NCBI RefSeq assembly: GCF_002865645.1
Contig: NW_020194684.1
Coordinates: 5,495,952-5,559,951, forward strand
Length of the DNA stretch: 64,000 nt
Direction: 5' to 3'
From: Hyaloscypha bicolor E
Lineage: Eukaryota > Ascomycota > Leotiomycetes > Helotiales > Hyaloscyphaceae
A model generated the notes under the pieces. That model did not search any database. It worked only from the letters and a program-made list of their open reading frames with translations, and was not told the DNA's origin. Each line of letters starts with the position of its first letter. Positions within the stretch are counted from its first letter, which is position 1. Of this stretch, positions 48,942-60,300 are shown piece by piece. A program made the translations under genes and the position numbers.

Positions 48942-49229
48942 TTAAGGGCAACCTACCTCCCTCCTTTGGTCGCTAAAACGCTCCGCAAACTTCGCACTTC
49001 CTACACCCTGATGTTCATGTACATTACCACCTTGATCCTGCGATCCCAGCCTCGATGCCGAGCCCGGCGTATGGTGATTTGAGGCTCCCGCACGACTGTA
49101 CGCCTTCTCGATGTTTCCCACGCCCCAAGTCTTGGTGGGTAGCATACCAGTGATACCGCTCAGCAATCCTCCCTCTTCCCTCTTATCTGCCTGCTGACTA
49201 CTCGTAATGTCTGTTGGTTTTACTGACAT
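48942..49229 (-). CDS. Small hypothetical protein, 95 aa
   Basis: A single frame from ATG 49229 (MSVKPTDITSSQQADK). Seen: a hydrophilic, Gly/Ser/Gln/His-rich protein with a short hydrophobic patch (GGLLSGITGMLPTKTWGVG) followed by VGNIEKAYSRAGASN and a polar end with NVHEHQGVGSAKFAERF. No signal peptide or TM helix. I do not recognise a named family, but the motif order is reminiscent of small conserved fungal proteins. The frame is open upstream to 49337 without a stronger start. Function unknown. Confidence 0.5.
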   Translation of the reverse strand: MSVKPTDITSSQQADKREEGGLLSGITGMLPTKTWGVGNIEKAYSRAGASNHHTPGSASRLGSQDQGGNVHEHQGVGSAKFAERFSDQRREVGCP

Positions 49230-49825
49230 CTCGTCGATGACGTTGGAAAATTGAATCCGGTTCAGAAGAGAAGTATATTTTAATATGAGTACTTTGATAT
49301 CTATCAAATTCAAAGAGGAAGATTTGTCACTTGTCAAGAGTCTAGTTGAACCCCCTCATCATCTCCTTTACATAATCACGAAAATCCCTCCAGGAGGGTC
49401 CAAACTTCCGGCAAAACGTCATGAAGAATCGAGGGTCGTTGGTCAAGGTACTGGCTCAGACCGCTGCACCTAGCGGCTAGCGATGACCACGACATGTAAG
49501 TTCACGCGCTTCAATTACTTTTTGATATTTGAGTTTTCTTGCCGTTTCACCTACTTGTCGCACTCGAAGCTATGAAGAAAGTTTACGGAGCTGGGGATAG
49601 GGAAGGATAATTTTCCAAGTTTCATTCCGTAGAGAGTCATGGGTTTCATAAAAGATGTAGACAATACAGTTCAAATAATATGAATACATCCCATCCCACG
49701 CCTAAAAGCACCATTGCACCGCTAACGCCTCTTATTCATTCCTTGCATCACATCAACACATCAACATCTTCTTCATGCCTATCCCGTATCACTTGGGCGG
49801 CGATCCGGTAGTGAAGCTGCCCCAG
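49230..49825. other. Spacer between two small genes
   Basis: About 600 bases; no gene recognised. It should hold the promoter of the 95-aa gene and the 3' flank of the 89-aa gene. Confidence 0.5.
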
Positions 49826-50175
49826 TCAGCCAAGTCCACTCGACTCTTCTTCCGCGAAGAGGGAATCATACTTATGCCACAGCTTCCCAATAATCCCCGC
49901 TTGCGGTTTCTGATCGTGAAAACTTTGTCGTCGAGCAGCGGCTGCAGCATCGGTGCTGTTACGCTTCTGGTTCATAAGGCCAGAGAAGAGACCGCCTGAG
50001 TTGGAGCCCTGTTTGTACAATCCGTCAGTTTTTCATTTCAGAATGAAGACGAGAGAATAAGATGTGGAGGGGAGGATTGAGGCCGTACCCTGCGAGCCTC
50101 TCCTACGTTGTTGGCAGGTGTGCTCTCTGTTCCCGTGCCGCCCGTGACAGCAGTAGTCCTCCCAGAAGAAGCCAT
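49826..50175 (-). CDS. Small conserved-looking hypothetical protein, 89 aa
   Basis: Exons 50175-50089 and 50008-49826, intron 50088-50009 with GT-AG ends. Seen: MASSGRTTAVTGGTGTES, TPANNVGEARR, then GSNSGGLFSGLMNQKRN, STDAAAAARRQSFHDQKPQA and GIIGKLWHKYDSLFAEEESS. It is hydrophilic, with a basic centre and acidic end. The block around RNSTDAA.ARR.SF and G..GKLW looks like a conserved short motif of uncharacterised fungal proteins. RRQSF is a possible PKA-type phosphorylation site. No function is assigned. The exon join keeps the frame through ARR|GSN. Confidence 0.6.
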
Positions 50176-51210
50176 GGCTGCAGATATGTGGTAGATCGAA
50201 ACGTATTCGAATGAAACAGTGTGAATATTCTCTCAAGGTAATGTGCAGGTTGAGAAGGGTGTCATGTATGAGGGAGAAACGAAGAGCAGAAAGAGGAGAG
50301 CCGTATACATACCCCACCTGCTGGCAACCCGCCTCGTGCAGCACGTCCGAGTTTGCATCCACGCACTCCGAGCTCCCCAATCCACAAAAAGCATCACATA
50401 ATGATCTCATCAACTCCCCCTCCAATCCCATCGAATCCCATCCTAGTCAATCCCAAACGAGCCCTATCACACACTCAGCCTCGCTGCTCCCACATCCCTT
50501 ACTACCCCGCGCGATGGCCTGACCCTTTTTCTCCCCACCCAACGACAACCCCTCTCGTGCAACACTTCTGCCAACCATTGTCACTAGCACAATCAGTCCG
50601 CACCTTCCGCCCCGAAAGATCCGTCCACTCAGAGCCCCTAAAAGTAAGCCTCTCGCCTTCTATTTCCCTCCTCTCCTTCTCAACAACCCCTCCACACTCG
50701 CAGCACCACCCCTGCAAAACAAAACTCACCCGGATCGTCCGCCCTCAGGCCGCCAATCAAAGAGATGCAGAGAGGCCGATAGTCAGGGAAGCTGCCTCTT
50801 GCGTGAAAGCGAGGGTTCAGTCACAATCGAAAGCCATGACGATGCCTCAATCGCTAGTGCGATCGGGGGAGGGAAGCACCAGAAGGGACCGCCGATCTTG
50901 ATAGTACTGGGGAAGTGGGAATGTGATTTGAGATCTAGATTCCTTTCTCGTGTTCACACATCGATGAAGTATTTGATAAGGAAGGACCAAACTTTCATGT
51001 TTTACTATAACGAGCCAGACCTCGAATGTTGCTGTATTGTATGTTGGATCAAAACGACGTGGGTTTAATTCATAGAAGCATCTACTGCCATCCCAAAACC
51101 GATCCTTTCACCTTCCGTCCCGCCACCGGCCAACTTCCCCATAATAACATCTATTCATTGTTCCTTCGTTCACCATCTTGTACTTCGTACAGTCGTAATC
51201 CTTTTGCTTC
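50176..51210. other. Spacer upstream of the 89-aa gene and downstream of pyruvate carboxylase
   Basis: 1.03 kb. Frames on the plus strand (50353-50901) have no ATG start and are Pro/Ser-rich by composition only. Nothing supportable. Confidence 0.5.
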
Positions 51211-54200
51211 TTACTCCCCGGCCTTGACAATCTTACAGATGAGATCAGAGCCGCCAACCGAATCACCTTCCTTGATCTGAACGCTGGCAACCTTTCCAGC
51301 ATGTGGTGCAGATATGACCATTTCCTAAACGATATTAACAACAACTCAACAGTTCTAGATTTTACTCACCATCTTCATGGCACTCAAAACAGCTAGTGGA
51401 TCACCCTTCTTGACCTCACCACCATCCCTGACACGAAGTTCGACAACCACACCAGCCATTGGTGCTCCAACCTGGCTGCTGTCTCCAGGATCGGCCTTGG
51501 GTCGGCTGGTGTTCTCAACAGCAGCTTTGACATCATCGACTGTGACTTGACGGACCTCACCTGCACAACATCATCAGTCTCGGATCGGGTTCTCACTGGG
51601 ATGCAATCTTACCATTCATCTCATAAAACACTTCTCTCTGGCCAGTGGAATCGGACAACGGACCAACAGCGAGAAGCTTCAAGATCAACACCTTGCCCTT
51701 CTCCAGTTCGACATGGAATTCCTCGCCAATCTCAGGCCGAGACAAGAAGTATCTGGTCGGGAGCACACTGAGATCACCGTACTTTTGGATGAATTTCTTG
51801 TAATCCTCGAAGACCTTCGGGTACATAGCGTAACTAGCAACATCGCACTCCGTGACGCTGCCCCATTTCTTGTGAATATCCTTCTTAATCTGTTGGAGAT
51901 CAAGTGGCTCGAGGGTCAAACCAGGGCGCTTGTCGAGCTTGCGTCTGCCACGAAGAGCGTTTGTTCTCAGAGGCTCTGGAAAGCCACCGTATGGCTGACC
52001 CATCAAACCTTCGAAGAACTCAAGGACTGAGCCAGGGAAGTCAAGCTCAGCGGCTTTCTTCTGGACATCATCAAAGTTGAGCTTGTTGGAAACCATGAAC
52101 TGAGCCAAATCACCAACGACCTTCGATGTTGGGGTGACCTTGACGATGTCACCAAGTAAATCATTCGCTTGTTCGTAAGCTTTCTTCGTCTCTGCCCACT
52201 GCGCACCAAGACCAAGTTGAGAAGCTTGGAACATCATGTTGGTGAGCTGTCCACCAGGAATCTCGTGCTCGTAAACTTCCGGGTCGGGTCCATGTAGCCC
52301 AGCCTCGAATGGAGAGTAGAGTAGACGGAGCTGAGACCAATATGTATCGATAGCTCGAACATGGTGGACGTTCAAGCCGGGGTCAAGATCTGTACCCTCC
52401 AAGGAAGCAAGAACAGCGCCAACACTTGGCTGAGATGTCATCCCAGACAGACTGTCTGTAGCAGTATCAACGGCATCGGCACCAGCATTAGCGCAGGCTA
52501 CCATCGAGGCAACACCAGTCCCAGCTGAGTCATGAGTGTGGACGTGGATAGGAAGATCCGGGTACTTCTTGCGGATAGATCCAACCAAGAGAGTGGCAGC
52601 TTTCGGCTTGAGGACTCCCGCCATATCCTTGATGCCCAGGACATGGATCTTGAGATCAACAAGCTTTGCGACCAAATCCATATAATATTCAAGGTTATAC
52701 TTCTTCTTTGGGTTCTAATGATAGAGTTAGTAAATGCCGTAGTGCTGTTCAATCAAATAGACGAAGCAAAGCGTGATGACGAAGAACGAGTTGAAGAAAG
52801 TCCGGGGAAGTCCAGTTGAGTCCAGTTGAGTCCAGTGATGGCAAGAAGGACTATTGCGGCACTTGCTGCCTTCCTCAAATCGAGGTCCTCGAAGTTGAAA
52901 ATGGTAGGCGCAGTCTTAGGAGAAGGTAGGAGCGAAGCGAAACTGCGGGGAGAACTGCGGGGAGAATAACTACATACCAAAAAGTCACCACTATAACACA
53001 CAGTGCCTTCAACAACACCACCAGCCTTGTGGACGGCCTTGATACCGACCTCAAGTTGGTCAATGTCGTTCAAAGCGTCGAAGACTCGGAAGATGTCGAC
53101 ACCGTGCTTCTTCGCTTGCTCGCAGAAGTGAAAGATGGCGTTGTCTGGTAATGAAGAATAGGCAACACCGTTGGCACCACGAAGCAACATCTGGAATGGG
53201 ATATTCGGCACCGCTTTTCGCATCTTTCGGAGTCTGTCCCAAGGATCCTCGTATAGGAATCGCATGGCGACATCAAAAGTCGCTCCACCCCAGCATTCAA
53301 GACTGTAGAGGTTGCTATAGGCGTGGCTAGTTTCCTTGGCAATGTTGAGAAGATCAACTGTCCGGACCCGAGTGGCCAAGAGCGACTGATGAGCATCACG
53401 CCAAGTTGTGTCCATGAGAAGACAACCCTTGTTCTTTCGGACGGCCTTAGCGAATGCTTCGGGGCCTTCCTTAACAATAATGTTTCTCCAACCCTTCTGG
53501 CAGGGTACAGAAGTGTCAATCTTCTTTCCAGCATTATCAAAGAGTTCTGGCATGATGATATCACCCTTGAACTTCGGTTCTCCAATCTGTCCCTTGATGC
53601 TGCTTCCGTTGACGGCAAGGTCTCCCAAGTATGCCAACAACTTCTGGGCACGATTCTGGCTGCCAACGAGATCGAACAGTTGAGGGGTATCATCGATGAA
53701 AGTAGTCCAGCAGTTGCCTTCAATGAAGGTAGGGTGAGTGAGCAATGATGCTAAGAAAGGAATATTGGTCTTGACACCGCGGATACGGAATTCAACGAGA
53801 GCACGCAGCATCTTTCGTCGCGCAATTTCGTAAGTGGAGCCATGGCAGGTACATTTGACAAGCATAGAATCGTAGTGTGCTAATTTGAAGATTAAATAAG
53901 TTAGTGATGAAGTAAAGCGTCAAGTGCGTTGGTGATCGAGCAGTGCAGTCCAGGGAGGCCTGGGGATTTGGGAAGAAAAAAAGGGGTACCTACGAGTAAT
54001 GAGTGCGCCAGCAAATCCATTGCCACCATCGAGGCGGACTCCGTTACCACCAGCGGATCGGTAGACCTCGATCTTTCCAGTATCAGGCTGGAACCCCTTG
54101 GCAGGGTCCTCGGTAGTAATACGACACTGGATAGCAAAACCTCTGGTGGAGATGCGATCCTGAGTCAACCCGAGTTGAGCTAGTGTGGCGCCTGCAGCAA

Positions 54201-55751
54201 TCTGAATTTGAGCAGCAATAAGATCAATGCCAGTGATCTCTTCAGTGATGGTGTGCTCGACTTGGATACGAGGGTTGATTTCGATGAAGTAGTATCGGTT
54301 CTTCTGGTCAACCAAGAACTCCGCAGTTCCAGCATTGCGGTAATTGACCGACTTTGCAAGCTTGACCGCGTCAGCTAGGAGGTTGTCTCTGACGTCGGCT
54401 GGGAGATCTTTTGCAGGAGCCAGCTCAACCACCTTCTGATGTCTTCGTTGGACGGAGCAGTCACGCTCGAACAAGTGAACAATATTTCCATGGTTGTCTC
54501 CGAGAAGTTGGACTTCGATGTGCTTTGGCTTGTCGAGAAAACGTTCAACGAAGACTGTTCCGTTACCAAAAGCAGACTTCGCTTCGGATGTAGCTCGCTG
54601 GAAGGAGTCTTCCAAGCTTGCTTGTTCCCGCACGACTCGCATACCACGTCCACCACCTCCATAAGCTGCCTTGATGATGATGGGGAAGCCATATTCGTCT
54701 GTGAATTTCTTGACATCCTCGAATTTGTCAACCGCACCTTCGGTTCCAGGAACAACCGGCACTCCGGCCTTGATTGCAATGGCTCTGGCAGAGACTTTAT
54801 CGCCAAGTGCATCGATGACTTCGGGGGAGGGGCCGACAAACTGAAATCATAATAAGTTAGTTGCGGGTCTGACATATCTGATACAAAAGTCTAAGGGAAT
54901 ACGAACAATAAGTCCGGCCTTCTCAACAGCGCGAGCAAACCCGGCATTCTCAGAGAGGAAACCATAACCTGCCAGAAGAATTAGACAGCATTATTGTCAG
55001 GGGAACTAGATTTCATACCAGGATGGATCATCTGCACTCCATGCTGCAGGGCAATCTTGATGATCTCGTCGCCTGCCAAGTATGCTCCAACAGGTGTGTA
55101 TTGTCCGCGCTTTCCGATCACATAGGCCTCATCGGCTTCTGCAGTGGAAATTATGGTTAGCAGAGTTTCTCTATATGTGAGGTCTTGAGGTAATTGCTTA
55201 CTCTGCCGGTGCATGCTGAGTCGATCCTCATAGCTGGCAAGCAGTTAGCTCGGCCGCACATCGTCAATGCCTCATTTATTACCTGAAAACTGCGACAGTC
55301 TGCAGCGAAAGCTCATGGGCCTGGTTGCGAGTCAGTGCCTGTATAAAACAATCTGCAATTGGCTGGTGGGGTTTTGAGACAACTTACAGTACGGAAAATC
55401 TACAGTGTCGGATTCTGGATTAGCAAGCTCCAAGACCCCGCCAGGGATGAACATACACGAATAGCTATACAACGTCAGTATTGTAGCTTAGCACAACGTG
55501 ATCTCGAGGATTGTGGCACATACGAATTTCTCCTCGATTGGCAACTGTAGAGAAGAAGGATTAGCACGAGGCTCCTGCAGCCAAGCCTATCCGCCGAGGG
55601 TCCGTTGAGAATGGGACTCACCAAGAATCTTCTTCAAATTCATGATGGTGGAATTGGCGCGGATGCGATGAATCGTCTGCTCCTGCTGGAGATCCATTCC
55701 CTCCTCGAACACCTCGCTGTAAGCGCCATGGGGATCATGTTGGTCAGTCAT
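51211..55751 (-). CDS. pyc: Pyruvate carboxylase (cytosolic type)
   Basis: 13 exons: 55751-55622, 55544-55524, 55464-55457, 55399-55388, 55320-55283, 55233-55202, 55138-55019, 54968-54907, 54840-53994, 53879-52978, 52714-51613, 51560-51370, 51324-51211 (1192 aa, a normal fungal length). Seen: a biotin carboxylase domain ([54 protein letters not shown]), a carboxyltransferase domain ([43 protein letters not shown]), and a biotinyl domain with AMKMEM across the last intron. Known: ATP + bicarbonate + pyruvate to oxaloacetate, anaplerosis. The N-terminus ([20 protein letters not shown]) is acidic with no mitochondrial presequence, as in other fungi. Exons 2-4 are 21, 8 and 12 nt. Intron 10 is 263 bases with tandem repeats. 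Confidence 0.97.
52715..52977 (-). repeat. Unusually long PYC intron with tandem repeats
   Basis: 263-base intron (GTATGTAG donor, ATTTACTAAC branch region). On the plus strand it contains 2.5 copies of a 10-base unit TCCAGTTGAG (52811-52835) and two copies of a 12-base unit AACTGCGGGGAG (52941-52964). Other introns of the gene are 45-114 bases. The donor, branch region and CTGGACT-rich body resemble the clathrin-gene introns described below, more weakly. Confidence 0.7.
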
Positions 55752-57311
55752 TGTTCCGATATCGAGCTGGACAAGGTAGACAATCTGGACAAGCTGGAGG
55801 GGTGCGGTGAGGAGCTGTTGACAAGCTCTGCCGAGCTAAGCTAAGGAAACGCGCAAGTAAGCATTGCTCAATTTGTCTCGGAGTTTGGGGACAATGTGTA
55901 ACCAATTGTTCCTGATGGGATTGGGACATTGCCGTCTCTGGAAAGGAAGAATATTCCCAGGACAATTGGGAAAATGGTATTGTTCTCGCGGGACGGAGAG
56001 TTGAGAGTAGAACTGTAGAACTGCAGTACTTACGTGGGCGGTGGGGTAGTGAATAAGCTTCACGAGCTGGGACAATGGGAGTGAGCGTGTACTCAGGACC
56101 GAGTCGATTGATGGAAAGAAGGGAAGAAGGGAGGAAGGGAGGAAGGGAGGAAGGGAGGAGGGGATGAGAGGTGGAGTGGAGAGGCTGTGGACGGTCAGGA
56201 ATAATTGTTGAACAAGCTCGGCTTTAAGAGCTCTGGGAGTCGGGGTGTTTTGGGTACCGGTAGCTCGCGGCTCGTGCTCGTGGTGGGGTGCTGAGGGACG
56301 TCCGTCCCTGTCCCTGTCCGCACGACAGGAGCTTCTCAGCTTCTGGGACGGTCGCTATTGCCGCAGCCAATAGCGAGCAGGCGATATCGGCCCAAGAGAT
56401 CTTCGGGTTCTGTGGAATAACGTGATTCAATTGTTTGGCAGGACTGGACGAGAACCCCCCCACGATAAGGCTATGCAAAACTGCAAACTATGACATTAGG
56501 TTGTTTCTCTCTGCGTGGTGCGGTGTGGTGGGGTGGTCCACAGGAAGGCGAGGGGGCATTGGCGCTTTTATGGCCGTGGGGAAGGACCATCTGCATCTTC
56601 ACTGTCATGAAAATTTGCTTTTCTCACAGGCCCTCCCTTCATGCAAAGGGGCAGCGTCACAGCCGCTTTCAAGATTCAAGATGGGAGCCTTTTCCCCGGC
56701 CTCATGTGAACTGAAAACCCCTCGTCTTTTCGCTGCTTCATGCGCCGACCTCGGTAGCAAATGGCAGGGATTATTTTCAACAAGGCTGATGATGGGGCAT
56801 GGCTGACAGCCGGGTGAGCATTTTTCTGTCGTTATGCAGTAGTAGCATGTGCAATATGCCCCGCTGCTAGCCGCCAAAAGGCAAGTGATGTTTCGTGTGA
56901 GTAAGAGTGCGAGTGTGAGTGCGAGTGAGAGCAAGAGCAGACCAGATTGAGTCCAAGATCTCGCAGGAAAAAGAGATGTGCATCGCAAAGACATGTCACC
57001 CGTCAAGCTCAGCTTCAATTATAAATTCATCTCACTTTACGCTCGCAAGATGCAGATGTAAAAGGCCTTTTGTCAGAATACATCAGTGAATCTAGTAAAG
57101 CAAGGCTAGAACCGCTCCTATTAGTTACACGCTCCTCCCTTGAGTGGACCTCCTAGAAAACTCTGCTAGAAAGAACTTGATGCATACAACTACATTCATG
57201 TCTGGGAATATGAGACAAGACCTTTCGGATCCCTTCCCGCTATGGAAATCAGAAAAGGGTACAACCCGAGATGCTGTCACTAAGGTATGCCACTACTTAT
57301 CCGTATCAACT
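55752..57311. other. Spacer between pyruvate carboxylase and clathrin heavy chain
   Basis: 1.56 kb: pyruvate carboxylase promoter and leader next to 55752, clathrin 3' flank next to 57311. It contains a purine-rich microsatellite (56114-56171). No gene seen. Confidence 0.55.
56114..56171. repeat. GGAAGGGA-type purine microsatellite
   Basis: About seven near-perfect units of AGGAAGGG on the plus strand, in the pyruvate carboxylase upstream region. Low-complexity polypurine tract. Confidence 0.85.
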
Positions 57312-60300
57312 TCAAAAACCAGTGTGACCCGTTGGCTGAGGTGCGAAGCCGTTGGTCTGAGCGAAAGGAGCAGGCGATTGACGTCCTCCGGCTGGGCCAG
57401 CAGTAATCATCAGTCGATTGCCTCCAAGGATCGGAGTGTTGTTCTCCTCCTTCTCCTGTGACTTCTCCCGCAACTTGCGCTCTTCGTTGTCCTTCTTCAA
57501 CATTTCAATCGTGGAGCTTTGTTGGGCCAGGTAGTTGATCATGAATGGCATGGTGAAGTCAGTAAGACCGTGACGCCATGAAATCTCCATAACGACATGA
57601 ACGGGGATCAGATCATAACAGGCGTACAACATGCCGACATAGCATTCGCGGCTGCCAATGTCGACAAACTATTGACCAGTTAGCGTGTACATTAGAGTTC
57701 GCGCATCCGAAACTTACGTATCTAAGCAACTCCTCAACGACGTCCGACTTGCCAGAAATAGCTGCAGTCTCGATGGCATCCTTGAACAATTTGTCTTGCT
57801 TGGAAAGAGCAATCGATTTCTCCCAGCGCTTGTTCTTACGGTAGATGTTGGCAGCGATTTGACGGAAGAAGACGAGGTCGTGACGTTCGAGTCGTTGAGC
57901 AAGGTCGACAGGGTCGTAGTTGTCATAGTTCTCAACCGAATCACGCAAGGTCTTGTAATCCTCCTCCTCGATCAGCAGGTCATTGATGGCACTGTTGACG
58001 GTCTTCTTGTTCTGCGATTGAACATTGAGAAGGAATGGCTTGATGAGAGGAATGTTGTCTGACTTCTCAAACATCTTAACGACACGATTGACATCGATTC
58101 TCGGGGTCAAGGCTTGGAGAAGGTCAGTCAAAAGAGAAGGCTGCTCTTGGAGATAGAAGTTGAGTGCGCGATAATAGATCTCTAAGTTGGCGACTTTGAC
58201 GATGATGTCCTTGAAAGAATGGTGCTCCCAGGCATCCGCGGCACGCTCCATCATAGCCAAAGCCGCATTGTCCCATTCATCATAATGGCAATACAAGAAG
58301 ACGAGTTCTGGCCAAAGATGAGCCTCCTCGCAGGCGCGGATCATCTTGGGGATGTTGATTCGGCTCCAGAAAAGCTTCAAATGCTCCATCACTTGGTCTG
58401 GGTGATACTTCGACAAGGCAATGCCAAGCTCTGTGAACATACCCATATGACTGCGTTCTAGAAACGATAATGTTAGAAATGATAATGTTAGAACATGAGG
58501 AAACAATGTTTGAGACACAAGGAAAGGAAGGAACATACCAAGACCAAGACCTTGCTCGAGAAGTGCGATGAGCTCATCAAAGTAACCATTTCGCTCATAT
58601 TGCTTGACGAGACCTTGGAGTTCCTCGGCGTCAACAATCAAGTTCAGACCACAAATTTGAGCAAGTCGGAACTCCTTTTTGTCAACACAGGCGGCGTTAA
58701 CTTGCTTCCAGACCTTGATGTTATTTGCCTTGCGGGCACACTCAACAGCAGCTTGGTAGTCCTCGAGATGAACCAGGGTGGTGGCAAGCTTGGCCCAGTT
58801 GGAGATGCTGGTGAAGAATATCTTTGCAGCTTGGTGATGTCCTTCAGCATAAGCCTTGTCACCGGATTCCTCAATATCAGCTAAACAGATGTTAGTAAAC
58901 GTTTAATGATGTTAGAGATGTTCCAGGTCCAGTATCCAGAAGAAGGTCCGATTCGGGCAAAAGAAAAAGGGGGTTCTACATACCAACGTTGGTGCCTCGG
59001 AGGAAGTCTTCCAACTCGCTCAATTGGTCGGTACGGGCATAGGCGAAAGCCAAAGCAGTGTCAATGGCGGGCTCTCGGAGAGTCTTGCGTGCCATGCGAA
59101 GGAATTTGATCAAGTCTTCGTCCTTGCCTGCATGTGTAGCAATCTCAATAACCTCGTTGTAGTTGCTAGGATCATCGGCGCGAATGTAAGAAGCAATACC
59201 ATCGCTGACACGAAGGCCATCCAATTGGGCCTTGGCAACTCTGCTCCAAACCTCTGGAAGTTCAACACGTTCGGCATACTCCTGGGCACGATCGATGCTG
59301 ACAACATGCTCGACAAGCACATTGGCAGCACTCTTATGGTCGTTGATTTTCTTGTAGACCTCGAAGGCCTCTTCGAACAATCCGACCTCAATACAGATGT
59401 TTGCAATATCGGGAGCGTTGTAAGCATCAAGACGGTGGATGTAATCCATAACTCGTCCCTTGTCAGCCTTGGTTGCCGTGAGGATGAGCAAGTTCTGGAG
59501 ATTTGTGTTATCGTCAAAAGCCGATGGTTCCAGAACGATCTTCTCGAGAAGCTCGATAAGCTCTGCAGGCAGATCGGCAGCCAAGAACGAAGCAACTGCC
59601 ACGGAGACTTTGTCTGGCTCAGTAGATTCAGGCACGGCAGTAGAAATGACCTGGTCAATGACGGAGCGGCGGTAGATGTTGTTATGGCTGAGAACAAATG
59701 ACCACAACTCCCGGTCAGCTCTTTCGAGGAGATAACGAGCTTGGGCTTTAAACATAGAGTTCTCGTTCGTCAGCGAAACGAGCTCAATATCGTTTTCGCC
59801 TTTCTTGTATGCAATGACAGCTTGGAAATGTTAGCAAATACTCTGAATAGTACAATGAAAAGTCCAGGTCCAGTCCATATGGTAGCAATGTTGTTGAAAA
59901 GTACTTTCGAGTCCAGATATGAATGCTGCAAATCGACGGCGTCCATTTGTTCTAAAATCGTTGCAGGTCTAGTCTATAGGGTAGTGATGTAGTAGAAATG
60001 TACTTTTGAGTCCAGGTATGAATGCTGCAAATCGACGGTGTCGATTTGCTCCAAAATTGTGGCAGGGTCCAGGTGGGTCGAGCTAAGAGCTCGACTCCGA
60101 CTCAGCCGCGGCAGCAACCTTGTCTTTGTGCTTCTTCGACGCGTTGTGGCGGTCGAGTTGTGCCTTATCGGCAAAGGAATGGTCACAAACTCTGCAGTGG
60201 TGTTTCCGTGCAGCAAGGTCCTTGTGGTGTTGTGTTGAAGGTGAAGCATCGTGAAGGAGAAGGAGTCTTCATGTTGCTGACTCGTCCAGGTATCCAGGAA

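Noticed and set aside
50353..50901. 182-codon Pro/Ser-rich plus-strand frame
   Set aside because: No ATG at its start, low-complexity composition from a pyrimidine-rich stretch, no homology recognised.
51211..55751. Calling this acetyl-CoA or methylcrotonyl-CoA carboxylase
   Set aside because: Biotin carboxylase, an HMGL-type carboxyltransferase with [10 protein letters not shown], and a biotin domain in one 1192-aa chain are specific to pyruvate carboxylase.
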